From an uncultured Clostridia bacterium (lineage in GTDB: Bacteria; Bacillota; Clostridia; Christensenellales; Aristaeellaceae): a DNA stretch of 64,000 nt. Where the stretch lies: NCBI GenBank assembly GCA_946538975.1, contig CAMNHF010000002.1:1-64000 (forward strand), read 5' to 3'. Position 1 is the stretch's first letter; each line of letters begins with the position of its first letter. Below the pieces are notes generated by a model. The model made no database searches. It was not told the origin of the DNA and saw only the letters and a program-made list of their open reading frames with translations. Of this stretch, positions 1-9,210 are shown one piece after another. Position numbers and translations under genes: made by a program.

Positions 1-2
1 CG

Positions 3-806
3 GAGGACCACCTGAACCGCCACCACACGATGGCGGAATACACCCGGCTGAAGATGCGCGTCTTCGAGAATCAGGGCGCGGAGGACGCGGCCATCTTCAA
101 CGCCGATGATCCGGCGCTGCGGGGGCTGGACAGCCAGGTGCGCAGCCGCCGCATGTTCTTCTCCCGCCGGCGGGAGGTGGACGAGGGCGCCTGCGTGCGC
201 GGCGGTGTGCTGGTCTACCGGCAGGACGGCCATGAGACGGAGATCTGCCGGCCGGAGGAGATCCGCATTCCCGGCCCGCACAATCTCGAGAACGCGCTGG
301 CTGCGGTCTGCCTGGGCATGCGCATGGATGTGCCCGCGGAGGCGATCGCCAAGACGCTGCGCGATTTCCCCGGCGTGGAGCACCGCATTGAGTTCGTCCG
401 CGAGCTGGACGGCGTGCGCTACATCAACGACAGCAAGGGGACGAACGTGGATTCCACCGTCCGCGCGGTGCAGACGATGGATCGGCCGACGGTCATCATC
501 CTGGGCGGCTCGGACAAGGGCTGTGACTTTGTGCCGCTGATCCGCGAGATGCAGGCGAACCCGCTGATCCGCGAAGCCGTGCTGATCGGCGCCACCGCGG
601 AGAAGATCGAGGACGCCATGCGACGCTGCGGCTGGCAGGCGATCCATCACGCCGAGGACATGGGCGAGGCCGTCCGCATGGGGCGGTCGCTGAGCGCGGA
701 GGGCTGGAATGTGCTGCTCTCCCCGAGCTGCGCGTCCTTTGATATGTTTACGGATTTCGAGCACCGGGGCCGCGTTTTCAAGGAACAGGTCTGGCAGCTC
801 CATTAA
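3..806 (+). CDS. murD: UDP-N-acetylmuramoyl-L-alanine--D-glutamate ligase, C-terminal part (cut by window edge)
   Basis: This gene adds D-glutamate to UDP-MurNAc-L-Ala in cytoplasmic peptidoglycan precursor synthesis. The reading frame is open to the left edge, so the N-terminal UDP-binding domain and the ATP P-loop lie outside the window. What remains is the end of the central ATPase domain (DHLNRHHTM, then KMRVFENQ) and the complete C-terminal ligase domain. MurD signatures are PGVEHRIEFV, YINDSKGTN and LSPSCASFDMF. The track start at base 30 is an internal Met. The gene ends 22 bases before ftsQ, so the two are probably co-transcribed. The motifs fit MurD and not MurC, MurE or MurF. Confidence 0.95.
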   Translation, partial: EDHLNRHHTMAEYTRLKMRVFENQGAEDAAIFNADDPALRGLDSQVRSRRMFFSRRREVDEGACVRGGVLVYRQDGHETEICRPEEIRIPGPHNLENALAAVCLGMRMDVPAEAIAKTLRDFPGVEHRIEFVRELDGVRYINDSKGTNVDSTVRAVQTMDRPTVIILGGSDKGCDFVPLIREMQANPLIREAVLIGATAEKIEDAMRRCGWQAIHHAEDMGEAVRMGRSLSAEGWNVLLSPSCASFDMFTDFEHRGRVFKEQVWQLH

Positions 807-828
807 AAGGCAATTGGGGGAACCTCCG

Positions 829-1848
829 ATGGAAAAGGTGCGGCGGCGCTTTGAGCGGGCGCTGGAGGACACGGCCTGGCAGGCCAGGGGATATTATATG
901 GAACGCGTGGCCTGTGAGCGCTGCGCTGCGGTGAACGCCCAGACGGACACCGGTTTTGTCATCCCTGTGTTTGCGATGGCCGAGATGCCGCGGCTGGAGG
1001 AAACGCTGCCCCAGGAGGGCGGCGTGAGCGCGGAGCGCAGCCGGGAGATGCTGAACCACCGGGGCGGCTTCTGGGAGAACGAGAAGGGCCGCAACCGCTA
1101 CGACCGCCGTCCCCGCCGGATCTTTGCCGCGTGCACCGCGGCGGCGCTGCTGTTGACGGTGCTGGCACTGGGGTACTTCTTCCTCTTCCCGGTGCGGTCC
1201 GTAACGGTGGTGGGGAACTCCTACTACAGCGACCGGACGCTGACCGAGCTGGCCGGCATCGAGCGGGGCATGAGCATCTTCCGCGTCGATGACCGGGCCG
1301 TGGCGCGCCGCATCGCCTCCGGAAACCCCTTCTACATGGTCACGAGCATCGACAAGTCGCTGCTGACCGGCGGCGTCACGATCTATGTGATCGAGCGCAC
1401 CTGCGACGCCTACATCACCTACTGCGGCATCGATTACCTTATCGACAACCGCTTCAGGGTGCTGATGACGAACACGAGCGCCAATGTGGAGCTGGACTAC
1501 GTGCGCGTGGAAGGGCTGGAGATCAGCGGCTGCACCCTCGGCAAGGAGCTGACTGTCTACAATGACCGCCAGCTGCCCATCTGCCAGAATATCCTGCGCG
1601 AGATCAAGGCCATGGGGCTGGGGCAGTGGGTGCGGGTGCTCTACATGGGCGACCTGAACGACATCACGATGATCACCGAGGACGGCTATGCGGTCCGGAT
1701 CGGCGAAAGCCAGCGCGTGCATGAGAAGCTCCGCGCCATGCAGCTCACCTGCCAGTGGCTGAAGGAGAATGGCAAGACCGGCGGCACGGTGGACGTCTCC
1801 AACCCGGAAAAGCCCAGCTGGATCCCCGGAATTGAGACAGAAGTATAA
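829..1848 (+). CDS. ftsQ: Cell division protein FtsQ/DivIB
   Basis: This is a bitopic membrane protein of the divisome that scaffolds septal peptidoglycan synthesis. The start is the Met at 829, 8 bases after a GGGGG-type ribosome site; the ORF track runs 40 codons further up into murD in another frame. The 339-residue product has a cytoplasmic arm of about 100 residues, a single membrane span at about 102-122 (AALLLTVLALGYFF) and then a POTRA domain beginning VRSVTVVGNSYYS. A beta domain follows. The cytoplasmic arm is longer than in model species and contains a few cysteines (ERCAAV). MurG, FtsW, MurC and MurB, which often sit between murD and ftsQ, are absent here. Confidence 0.88.
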   Translation: MEKVRRRFERALEDTAWQARGYYMERVACERCAAVNAQTDTGFVIPVFAMAEMPRLEETLPQEGGVSAERSREMLNHRGGFWENEKGRNRYDRRPRRIFAACTAAALLLTVLALGYFFLFPVRSVTVVGNSYYSDRTLTELAGIERGMSIFRVDDRAVARRIASGNPFYMVTSIDKSLLTGGVTIYVIERTCDAYITYCGIDYLIDNRFRVLMTNTSANVELDYVRVEGLEISGCTLGKELTVYNDRQLPICQNILREIKAMGLGQWVRVLYMGDLNDITMITEDGYAVRIGESQRVHEKLRAMQLTCQWLKENGKTGGTVDVSNPEKPSWIPGIETEV

Positions 1849-1897
1849 AATTTCCGAGACAAAAGTGTTTTTCGGCTGTAATAGTTTTGAAAAATAC

Positions 1898-1926
1898 TTG
1901 CAATCTGCAGAAAAAGCGTCTATAAT
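1898..1926 (+). promoter_or_regulatory. Sigma-A promoter for ftsA-ftsZ
   Basis: The -35 element TTGCAA (1898-1903) and the -10 element TATAAT (1921-1926) are separated by 17 bases. They lie in the AT-rich 155-base gap between ftsQ and ftsA, about 78 bases before the ftsA start. This promoter would allow ftsA and ftsZ expression independent of the murD-ftsQ transcript. Confidence 0.8.
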
Positions 1927-2003
1927 AACCATGGTAAATTGGATGATGACCGCGTGAGCGAGATCAGAGCGCGGACATTGCTGGAATGGAGGTAAGGCGA
2001 GAC

Positions 2004-3200
2004 ATGAGTGCAAAGACCAAGGTTGCTGTGGTCGACTTTGGCACCAGCAAGATTGTCACCCTGGTCGCGGAAAACAGCAGCGCGGAACGCTGTAAGCTCA
2101 TTGGAATCGGCGTCGCCAACTATGCGGGTTATGTTCAGGAGGGCTGGAACGATCCGGAGCACCTGGACGAGCAGATTGAATCCTCTATCCGGGATGCAGA
2201 AAAGACCATGCGCGGCGCGGATGTGACGGAGCTGTATGTGGGCGTGCCGGCGATGTTCACGCAGGTGTACGCGTCGGAGACGACGATCACGCTCAAGGGC
2301 GCGGATCCGCGGGTGACGCAGCAGGACGTCATGAACGCCGTGAGCGAGGCGGAGGCCAAGGTCAAAAGCCGCCTGCCGCAGAATATGGGCTACATCGTCC
2401 ACTCCAGCCCGGCCTGGTACAGCCTGGACAGCGACCACAAGACGCTGGACGTCATCGGCAAGAAGGGCCGCGAGCTGACCGTGCTGATCTCCGTGGTGGT
2501 TGCGGACCGCGGCTTCGTGGACGAGGTGAACCACCGCCTGAGCGCCATGGATTACCACGTGCAGGGCTTCTATTCCTCCGCAGTGGGCGAGGCGCTGCTG
2601 TTCATCCCCGCGGAGGAGCGTGACCGCACCGCGGTGCTGATCGACGTGGGCTACCTGACCACCGACGTGATGATCGCCGAGGGCGACGCGCTGATCTATC
2701 TGCGGACGATCGACCTGGGCGGGGCCAGCCTGGCCGCCGATCTGGCGACGACGCTGGACATCGACATGACCGATGCGGAGGAAAAAATCAAGCGGAAATA
2801 CACCTTCGGCATCGATACCGGGGAGACCTATTCCGTGGGCCAGCCCGCGAAGACCTTCACCCGCGCCGAGGTGAGCGCCGTCATCGAACCCTTTGTCACC
2901 GAGCTGGCGGAGGAGGTCAACCGCGTGGTCGCGGAGAGCGGCGTGTCCCTGGGCAAGACCTCCGTCTTCTTCATGACGGGCGGCGGCCTGGGCGCGGACC
3001 GCGGCGGCCGTGACTTCTTCTCCGGCAAGATCGGCCGTCCCCTGCGCGAGACCCCGAAGCACACCTCCAGCCTGAACAACCACATCTACGCCAGCAGCCT
3101 GGGCGTGCTGGACCTGATCGTGGAGAAGCTGTCCACCGAGCGGCAGCAGGCCGCCGGCGGCAGGATGCGGCAGTTCTTTTATCAGCTGTTCCACGGCTGA
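2004..3200 (+). CDS. ftsA: Cell division protein FtsA (actin-like ATPase)
   Basis: FtsA is the actin-fold protein that tethers FtsZ to the membrane. The start at 2004 follows GGAGGT with a 10-base spacer; the six extra track residues upstream are not needed. The 398-residue product carries the actin-family phosphate-1 loop ([12 protein letters not shown]), the phosphate-2 loop ([13 protein letters not shown]) and the adenosine motif (FMTGGGLG). It ends in [12 protein letters not shown], a short amphipathic helix with the look of the FtsA membrane-targeting sequence. It is divergent from enterobacterial FtsA but sits directly in front of ftsZ, which supports the assignment over a generic Hsp70/actin-like protein. 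Confidence 0.85.
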   Translation: MSAKTKVAVVDFGTSKIVTLVAENSSAERCKLIGIGVANYAGYVQEGWNDPEHLDEQIESSIRDAEKTMRGADVTELYVGVPAMFTQVYASETTITLKGADPRVTQQDVMNAVSEAEAKVKSRLPQNMGYIVHSSPAWYSLDSDHKTLDVIGKKGRELTVLISVVVADRGFVDEVNHRLSAMDYHVQGFYSSAVGEALLFIPAEERDRTAVLIDVGYLTTDVMIAEGDALIYLRTIDLGGASLAADLATTLDIDMTDAEEKIKRKYTFGIDTGETYSVGQPAKTFTRAEVSAVIEPFVTELAEEVNRVVAESGVSLGKTSVFFMTGGGLGADRGGRDFFSGKIGRPLRETPKHTSSLNNHIYASSLGVLDLIVEKLSTERQQAAGGRMRQFFYQLFHG

Positions 3201-3271
3201 TCGTCCGGATAAATGCGTGGATGAAATGCGTGCAAGAAGATTCGGCTGCGGCCGGGGACAGGAGGAACAAC

Positions 3272-4732
3272 ATGATCGAGTTCCAGCATGACGAACAGGA
3301 AGGATTCGCTTCCATTAAAGTTGTAGGTGTCGGCGGCGGCGGCGGCAACGCCGTCAACCGCATGGTGGAGGCCGGGCTGCGCGGGGTGGAGTTTATCGCG
3401 ATCAATACCGACCGGCAGGCGCTGGCCCAGTCCAACGCCCACACCAAGATCCAGATCGGCGAGAAGGCGACCCGCGGTCTGGGCGCCGGCGCTGTGCCTG
3501 CGGTGGGCAAGAATGCCGCCAATGAGAGCAAGGAAGACATCATGCGCGCGCTGGAAGGCGCCGATCTGGTGTTCATCACCTCCGGCATGGGCGGCGGCAC
3601 CGGCACCGGCGCTGCGCCTGTGGTGGCGGAGTGCGCCCGCAACATCGGCGCGCTGACCATCGCCGTGGTCACCAAACCCTTCTCCTTCGAGGGCCGCCAG
3701 CGCCAGAAGAACGCCGAGGCCGGCATCGCCGAGCTGAAGCAGCAGGTGGACACCCTGGTGGTCATCCCGAATGACCGGCTGCTGTCCGGCCCCAGCAAGG
3801 GCACCACGATGCTGGAAGCCTTCCGCATGGCCGACGACGTGCTGCGCCAGGGCATTCAGGGCATCAGCGACCTGATCGCCGTGCCCGCGCTGATCAACCT
3901 GGACTTCGCCGACGTGCGGACCGTGATGGAATCCGGCGGCATGGCGCATATGGGCATCGGCATCGGCAAGGGCGAGAACCGCATGGTCAACGCGGCCAAG
4001 GAGGCCATCTCCAGCCCGCTGCTGGAGACCAAGATCGACGGCGCGCGTTCGGTGCTGATCAACATTACCGGCGGCGCGGACATCAGCATCTCCGACATCA
4101 ACGAGGCGGCCAACATGATTACGCAGGCCGCCGATCCCGAGGCCAACATCATCTTTGGCGCGGGTATTGACGACAGCATGGAGGACGAGGTTCGCGTGAC
4201 GGTCATCGCCACCGGCTTCCAGAAGACCCAGTTCCCGCCCCGGGACAGCGGCAAGTCCGTGCGCGAGCAGACCCATGAGCGCCTCTATGGCACCTCCTAT
4301 CAGCGCACGCCCGCTCCGGAGTATGACTACAGCGCGCCCACGGAGCCCCAGCAGCCGGAGGCCGCGGCGGAGCCCGCCGCGCCCAGCATGCCGGTGGGCA
4401 TGGGCTATATGGCGGCCCGGCCCGTGATGGGCGTGCCCTCCGCGGCGATGCCCTATCAGGGCGGCTATCAGCCGCAGACCGCGTTCCCGCAGCAGACCGG
4501 CTTCCAGCAGGGCGGCTTCGGCACCCAGCCCCAGCAGCCGGTGCAGCCCCAGTACGGCCAGGGCCAGTATTTCCAGGGCCAGCAGCCCCAGACCGGCACC
4601 TACCAGCCCCAGTTCGGCGGCACCCAGCCGACCATGCCGGTGGAGCAGGAGCCCCGCCAGCCGGTCAATCAGGCGATGGTCACCGACAAGAACGGCGTGC
4701 CCGCCTTCGTGCGGCACCGCGGCAAGAAGTAA
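3272..4732 (+). CDS. ftsZ: Cell division protein FtsZ
   Basis: FtsZ is the tubulin-like GTPase that polymerises into the Z-ring. The start at 3272 has GGAGG six bases upstream; the track's upstream 17 codons are not needed. The 486-residue protein has the N-terminal [14 protein letters not shown] region, the GTP signature [10 protein letters not shown] at about 110-120 and the synergy-loop region ([12 protein letters not shown]). After about residue 325 comes a long low-complexity linker of roughly 145 residues rich in Q, P, G and Y. It ends in [13 protein letters not shown], a recognisable C-terminal peptide for FtsA/SepF binding. The linker is longer than in most Bacillota. A strong terminator follows immediately. 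Confidence 0.97.
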   Translation: MIEFQHDEQEGFASIKVVGVGGGGGNAVNRMVEAGLRGVEFIAINTDRQALAQSNAHTKIQIGEKATRGLGAGAVPAVGKNAANESKEDIMRALEGADLVFITSGMGGGTGTGAAPVVAECARNIGALTIAVVTKPFSFEGRQRQKNAEAGIAELKQQVDTLVVIPNDRLLSGPSKGTTMLEAFRMADDVLRQGIQGISDLIAVPALINLDFADVRTVMESGGMAHMGIGIGKGENRMVNAAKEAISSPLLETKIDGARSVLINITGGADISISDINEAANMITQAADPEANIIFGAGIDDSMEDEVRVTVIATGFQKTQFPPRDSGKSVREQTHERLYGTSYQRTPAPEYDYSAPTEPQQPEAAAEPAAPSMPVGMGYMAARPVMGVPSAAMPYQGGYQPQTAFPQQTGFQQGGFGTQPQQPVQPQYGQGQYFQGQQPQTGTYQPQFGGTQPTMPVEQEPRQPVNQAMVTDKNGVPAFVRHRGKK

Positions 4733-4746
4733 TCACAGGCAATCTG

Positions 4747-4777
4747 AGGGGGAGACACCGCGTCTCCTCCTTTTTTT
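4747..4777 (+). terminator. Rho-independent terminator after ftsZ
   Basis: A GC-rich stem (GGGGAGAC paired with GTCTCCTC, short ACCGC loop) is followed by a run of seven T. It lies 15 bases downstream of the ftsZ stop codon and closes the division cluster. Confidence 0.9.
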
Positions 4778-4880
4778 GCGGATCTGCTTTGGGGGAGGGG
4801 AACAGCGGCAGCCAGGTGCGATGTGAGCAGCCGTCCGCAGATCCTGCCGCCGCCGCTGAGCCGCAGCCCTTGTGCCCCGC

Positions 4881-4909
4881 TTGACAGTTCTGCGCGGCTC
4901 TGCTATGCT
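4881..4909 (+). promoter_or_regulatory. Sigma-A promoter for the small membrane protein gene at 4936
   Basis: TTGACA (4881-4886) and TATGCT (4904-4909) are separated by 17 bases. An AAGGAGG ribosome site at 4921 and the ATG at 4936 follow. The -35 is perfect and the -10 is one mismatch from consensus. Confidence 0.85.
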
Positions 4910-4935
4910 TTGGACGGGGAAAGGAGGCTCCCTTG

Positions 4936-5388
4936 ATGGGCATTACGATCATCCTGATTGTTTTTTGTCTGCTGCTGCTGTGTGTGGGGCTGCTGTGGCT
5001 GACCCGGGCCCGGGAGCGCCGGGAAAAGCTGATGATGGAGCGGCTCCGCGGTGGCGTGCTCTATGCCAGCCTGCAGCCCATGCTGCTTGCGTGCGCCCGG
5101 CGGAAGCTGGGCCGCGTGGAGCTGCGGCGCGAGGTGGTGATCTTCTACATGCTGCAGCCCGTCGGCAGCGAGCAGGGCTTTGACTTCGTCCGCGAGGGCT
5201 TCGACATGCCCCGGCCGGAGGTGCTGCTGGCCATCGCCCAGGCGCTGGCGGAAGACCTGCCTGAGCTGGCCGATCCCCGCAAGTACGCCTTCCGCACCCA
5301 TCAGGACATGCTGCCCGATGGCAGCCGGATCCCCTGGTACGAGTATGAGATGCGGCCCGACTGGAAGGACTACCAGATGCGCGGCTGA
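4936..5388 (+). CDS. Membrane-anchored protein of unknown function
   Basis: The 150-residue product starts with a single hydrophobic helix (ITIILIVFCLLLLCVGLLWL, about residues 3-22). A basic stretch RARERREK follows, so the bulk is probably cytoplasmic. The soluble part (about 30-150) mixes helices and strands and ends in the aromatic segment WYEYEMRPDWKDY; I recognise no family. The ATG at 4936 is preferred over the TTG at 4933 because AAGGAGG then has a normal spacer. It is a single-gene unit with its own strong promoter and a bidirectional terminator, placed between ftsZ and the convergent dnaE. A possible cell-envelope role is suggested only by position. Confidence 0.7.
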   Translation: MGITIILIVFCLLLLCVGLLWLTRARERREKLMMERLRGGVLYASLQPMLLACARRKLGRVELRREVVIFYMLQPVGSEQGFDFVREGFDMPRPEVLLAIAQALAEDLPELADPRKYAFRTHQDMLPDGSRIPWYEYEMRPDWKDYQMRG

Positions 5389-5390
5389 TG

Positions 5391-5444
5391 AAAAACGGCT
5401 GCCGCTCGACGCCCGCCATGAGGCAGGGGAGCGGCAGCCGTTTT
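5391..5444. terminator. Bidirectional terminator between the 4936 gene and dnaE
   Basis: A 16-base perfect inverted repeat (AAAACGGCTGCCGCTC and GAGCGGCAGCCGTTTT) encloses a 21-base loop. Flanking A and T runs make it functional for both the plus-strand gene and the convergent dnaE. Confidence 0.9.
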
Positions 5445-5467
5445 CCTGATGATTCGTTATGCTTTTG

Positions 5468-8400
5468 TTATTTTTCCACAAGGCGCACATTTTCCGCGCC
5501 GTATGCGGCGTTCAGCCGCCGGATGCAGGCCTCGCCGGCGTCCACCCAGTACAGGCGGGAGACCAGCAGGGTCACCTTTTCGTCGGGAATGTGCAGATAG
5601 ACCGGCACCGAGCCGGGGAAGAGCGTCAGCAGCTCCGCGCAGGCGTCCATCTGGGGACGGGCCAGGCGGATGTACAGCTTGCGGCGGCTTGCGGCAGCGT
5701 CCTCGGCGTCGCTGCGCGGCGGGGGCGGGCTGTGCTTTTTCTTTGCCTCCTTGGCCGGTGCGGGGCTGCGGCGCGCCTCCTGCCATTCCTCGATGGTCCG
5801 GATCTGGTCGACCAGCAGCTTCGGGCTCTCCTCCTCGCGGATGGACAGCTTGCCGTTGAGCACGACCACATCATCCGCCTGGAAGCGCCCCTGATAGCGC
5901 TCGTACACCTTCGGGAAGACCAGGCATTCGATCTGCCCGGTCAGATCTTCCATCGTCAGGAAGCCCATGAAGGCGCCCTTCTTGGTGGCCTTGCCCTTCA
6001 CCTCGGTCAGAATGCCGCCCATCTCCACGGCGCGGCCGTCCAGCTCCATGGCCCGCTCCGGCTGCTCGTCCAGGTCGCCCAGATCGGCGGTGGAGAACGA
6101 CATCTCGCTGAGCACGGGCCGGTATTCATCCAGCGGATGACCGGTGATGTACACGCCGGTGCTCTCGCGCTCCCAGGCCAGCTTCAGCCGCTGGGGGTAG
6201 TCCTGCAGCTCGGGCAGGCTGTGGGCATCGGGCAGGATGTCCACGCCCTCCATCGCCAGGTCGAACAGGGACAGCTGCCCCGCCACGCGGCCCTTGCGCT
6301 GCCGTGCGTTGGCGTCCATCGCGCCCTCGTAAACCGCGATCATCTGCGGGCGGTTCGCGCCGAGATTGTCGAAGGCTCCGGCGCGGATCAGGCTTTCGAC
6401 CACGCGCTTGCCGCACAGGCCGGTGTCGATGCGCTCGCAGAAGTCGAAGATGTCCCGGTAGGGGCCGCGGGCTTTCCGCTCCCGCACGATCTCCTCCACC
6501 GCGGCCTCGCCGACCGCCTTGACCGCGCCCAGGCCGAAGATGATTCCCAGCCGCCCGTCCTCCATCCTTTCCGCGGAGAACTTCCACACGGAGCGGTTGA
6601 TGTCCGGCGGCCGCACGTCGATGCCATGGGCCCGGCAGTAGGCGATATAGCCCGCCACCTTGCCGGAATTGCCGTACACACTGTTGATGATGGCCGCCAT
6701 GAAGGCCGCCGGGTAGTGATACTTCAGCCAGGCTGTCTGCATGGCGACGACGCCGTAGGCTGCCGCGTGGCTCTTGTTGAAGGCATAGGACGCGAAGGAG
6801 ATCATCTCGTCATAGATTTGGTTGGCGACGTCCTCGGGCACGCCGTTGCGGACGCAGCCGGGGATGATGACCTTGCCGTCCTTCACCAGGCCGTGGACGA
6901 AGTTCTCCCGCTCCTCCTGCATCACCTTGATCTTCTTTTTGGCCATGGCGCGGCGCACCAGATCGCTGCGGCCATAGCTGTAGCCCGCCAGATCGCGGAC
7001 GATCTGCATCACCTGCTCCTGGTAGACCATGCAGCCATAGGTGACGTCGAGGATCGGGCGCAACTTCTCCGTCTCGTAGTGGACGGTGGACGGGTCTTGC
7101 TTGCCGGCGATGTAGCGCGGGATGGATTCCATCGGGCCCGGGCGGTACAGGGAGATGGCGGCGATGATGTCCTCGAAGCAGGCCGGGCGCATGTTCATGA
7201 GGAAGCTGCGCATGCCGGCGCCTTCCAGCTGGAACACGCCGTCGGTCTCGCCCTCCGAGATCATTTCGTACAGGGCCGGTTCCTCGATGGGGATGTCCTC
7301 CGCCTTCATGTGCAGGCCTTCCGTGCGCTCCGCCATCTCCAGCGCGTCGCGGATCACGGTCAGCGTGCGCAGGCCCAGGAAGTCCATCTTGAGCAGGCCC
7401 AGATGCTCGATCGTATCCTTGCCGAACTGGGTCGTGATCACGTCGTCATTGCGCTGCAGGGGAACATAGTTGATCACGGGCTCGCCGGTGATGAGCACGC
7501 CCGCGGCATGGGTGGAAGCGTTGCGGGGCATGCCCTCCAGCGTCAGGGCGGTGTCGATCAGCCGCTTGATCTCGGGCTGCTCGTCGTACATCGTCCGCAG
7601 CTGGGGGTTCAGGTGCAGGGCCTTCTCCAGCGTCATGCCCAGCGCGAAGGGCACGGCCTTGGCCACCACGTCCGTCTCCTGATAGCTCATGCCCAGCACG
7701 CGGCCGACGTCGCGGATGACGCCCCGGGCCGCCATGGTGCCGAAGGTGATGATCTGGCTGACGTGATCCGCGCCGTACTTGCGCACCACGTAGTCGATGA
7801 CCTCCTGCCGGCGTTCGTAGCAGAAGTCGGTGTCGATGTCGGGCATGGAGACGCGCTCCGGGTTCAGCAGCCGCTCGAAGAGCAGGTTGTATTTCAGCGG
7901 ATCCACCATCGTGATGCCCAGCAGGTAGGCCACGATGGAGCCGACGCCGCTGCCGCGCCCCGGCCCGACCATGATGTTCTGGGATTTGGCGTAGTGGATG
8001 AAGTCCCACACGATGAGGAAGTAATCCACATAGCCCATGCCGTCGATGACGCCGATCTCATAGTGCATCCGGGTGAAGGGCTCGTCGCCCTCCTTCGCGC
8101 CGGGATAGAGCTTCGCCATGCCCTCCAGGCAGAGGCGGTTCAGCATTTCCAGCGCGGTCTCCCCGTTCTCTGTCGGGAAGTGCGGAATCTTCGTTACGCC
8201 GAACTCGAAGGTGACATTGCACCGCTGGGCGATGCGCTGCGTGTTGTCCAGCGCGTCGGGCACCATGTGGAACAGCTGCCGCATCTCCGCCTCGCTCTTC
8301 ACGTAGAGCTGACGGGTCTCCTGCCGCATGCGGTTCCGGTCCTCCAGCGTCTTGCCGGTCTGGATGCACATCAGCACTTCCTGGGCGTCGGCGTCCTTCT

Positions 8401-9019
8401 GCTCCAGATAGTGGCAGTCGTTGGTCGCCGCCAGGGGCACATCCATCTCCCGCGCCAGGGAGATCAGCCGGGGGATGACCGTCTTCTCGTCCGGGATGCC
8501 GTGATCCATCAGCTCGATAAAAAAACTGTCCCGTCCGAAAATCTCCTGCATCTGCCGCACATAGGCCCGCGCTCCGTCCCAGTCGCCCTGCAGCAGCAGC
8601 TTCGGCAGGTCGCCGGAGAGACAGGCGGACAGACAGATCAGTCCCTCGTGGTGGGTGCGGAGCATCTCGTAATCCATCCGCGGCCGGTAGTGGAAGCCGT
8701 TCACGAAGGCCTCGCTGTCAAGCCACATCAGGTTTTCATAGCCCTTGTTGTTCTCGCACAGCAGGATCAGATGGCTCATCTCGCGGCTGGTCTTGTCGCG
8801 GTGATCCGCGCAGACGTAGGCCTCGCAGCCGATGATGGGCTTCAGCCCCGCGTCCTTCATGGCGGTGTAAAAGTCGATCACGCCGTAGAGCACGCCGTGA
8901 TCGGTCACCGCGCAGGCGTCCATGCCCAGCTCCTTCAGCTTTCCCGGCAAGCGGCTGATGCGGCACGCGCCGTCCAGAAGGCTGTATTCCGTATGCAGAT
9001 GCAGATGGGTAAACGCCAC
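5468..9019 (-). CDS. dnaE: DNA polymerase III subunit alpha
   Basis: This is the replicative C-family DNA polymerase catalytic subunit. The 1183-residue product begins with a PHP domain (HLHLHTEYSLLDG, residues 5-17; VTDHG), usually a proofreading or structural module. The palm carries GPGRGSGVGS and the catalytic PDIDTDF motif (about residue 400). Fingers, a helix-hairpin-helix/beta-binding region and an OB fold (about 985-1060) follow. AAGGAG precedes the start. The length is typical of DnaE1/DnaE3, and there is no exonuclease insertion as in PolC. Bacillota usually also encode PolC, so this could be the second polymerase or the only replicase; the window cannot tell. Confidence 0.96.
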   Translation of the reverse strand: MAFTHLHLHTEYSLLDGACRISRLPGKLKELGMDACAVTDHGVLYGVIDFYTAMKDAGLKPIIGCEAYVCADHRDKTSREMSHLILLCENNKGYENLMWLDSEAFVNGFHYRPRMDYEMLRTHHEGLICLSACLSGDLPKLLLQGDWDGARAYVRQMQEIFGRDSFFIELMDHGIPDEKTVIPRLISLAREMDVPLAATNDCHYLEQKDADAQEVLMCIQTGKTLEDRNRMRQETRQLYVKSEAEMRQLFHMVPDALDNTQRIAQRCNVTFEFGVTKIPHFPTENGETALEMLNRLCLEGMAKLYPGAKEGDEPFTRMHYEIGVIDGMGYVDYFLIVWDFIHYAKSQNIMVGPGRGSGVGSIVAYLLGITMVDPLKYNLLFERLLNPERVSMPDIDTDFCYERRQEVIDYVVRKYGADHVSQIITFGTMAARGVIRDVGRVLGMSYQETDVVAKAVPFALGMTLEKALHLNPQLRTMYDEQPEIKRLIDTALTLEGMPRNASTHAAGVLITGEPVINYVPLQRNDDVITTQFGKDTIEHLGLLKMDFLGLRTLTVIRDALEMAERTEGLHMKAEDIPIEEPALYEMISEGETDGVFQLEGAGMRSFLMNMRPACFEDIIAAISLYRPGPMESIPRYIAGKQDPSTVHYETEKLRPILDVTYGCMVYQEQVMQIVRDLAGYSYGRSDLVRRAMAKKKIKVMQEERENFVHGLVKDGKVIIPGCVRNGVPEDVANQIYDEMISFASYAFNKSHAAAYGVVAMQTAWLKYHYPAAFMAAIINSVYGNSGKVAGYIAYCRAHGIDVRPPDINRSVWKFSAERMEDGRLGIIFGLGAVKAVGEAAVEEIVRERKARGPYRDIFDFCERIDTGLCGKRVVESLIRAGAFDNLGANRPQMIAVYEGAMDANARQRKGRVAGQLSLFDLAMEGVDILPDAHSLPELQDYPQRLKLAWERESTGVYITGHPLDEYRPVLSEMSFSTADLGDLDEQPERAMELDGRAVEMGGILTEVKGKATKKGAFMGFLTMEDLTGQIECLVFPKVYERYQGRFQADDVVVLNGKLSIREEESPKLLVDQIRTIEEWQEARRSPAPAKEAKKKHSPPPPRSDAEDAAASRRKLYIRLARPQMDACAELLTLFPGSVPVYLHIPDEKVTLLVSRLYWVDAGEACIRRLNAAYGAENVRLVEK

Positions 9020-9064
9020 GTGTCCATCTCCTTCCGGATTCGCTTGTTGTTAGCTGCGCAGAGG

Positions 9065-9115
9065 CTGGGGGAAGGAAACCCTTTTCGGGGCCGAAAAGGG
9101 CTTTCCTTCCCCCAG
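9065..9115. repeat. Long imperfect palindrome between the ABC-F gene and dnaE
   Basis: CTGGGGGAAGGAAACCCTTTTCGG is followed almost directly by its reverse complement, with one mismatch, giving a hairpin with a stem of about 24 pairs. Neither side has a proper T tract, so it is a weak terminator candidate at best. It could be an mRNA-stabilising hairpin or a dispersed palindromic repeat. Confidence 0.75.
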
Positions 9116-9210
9116 GCCCCCATCTTTCCCAAAAGGCCTTTCCTCCGGGGCAGGGGGTTATCTTTCATGCTCGTCCGCAGCTTGCCCCGTTGGTGGAGCA
9201 GCAGCTCCAT

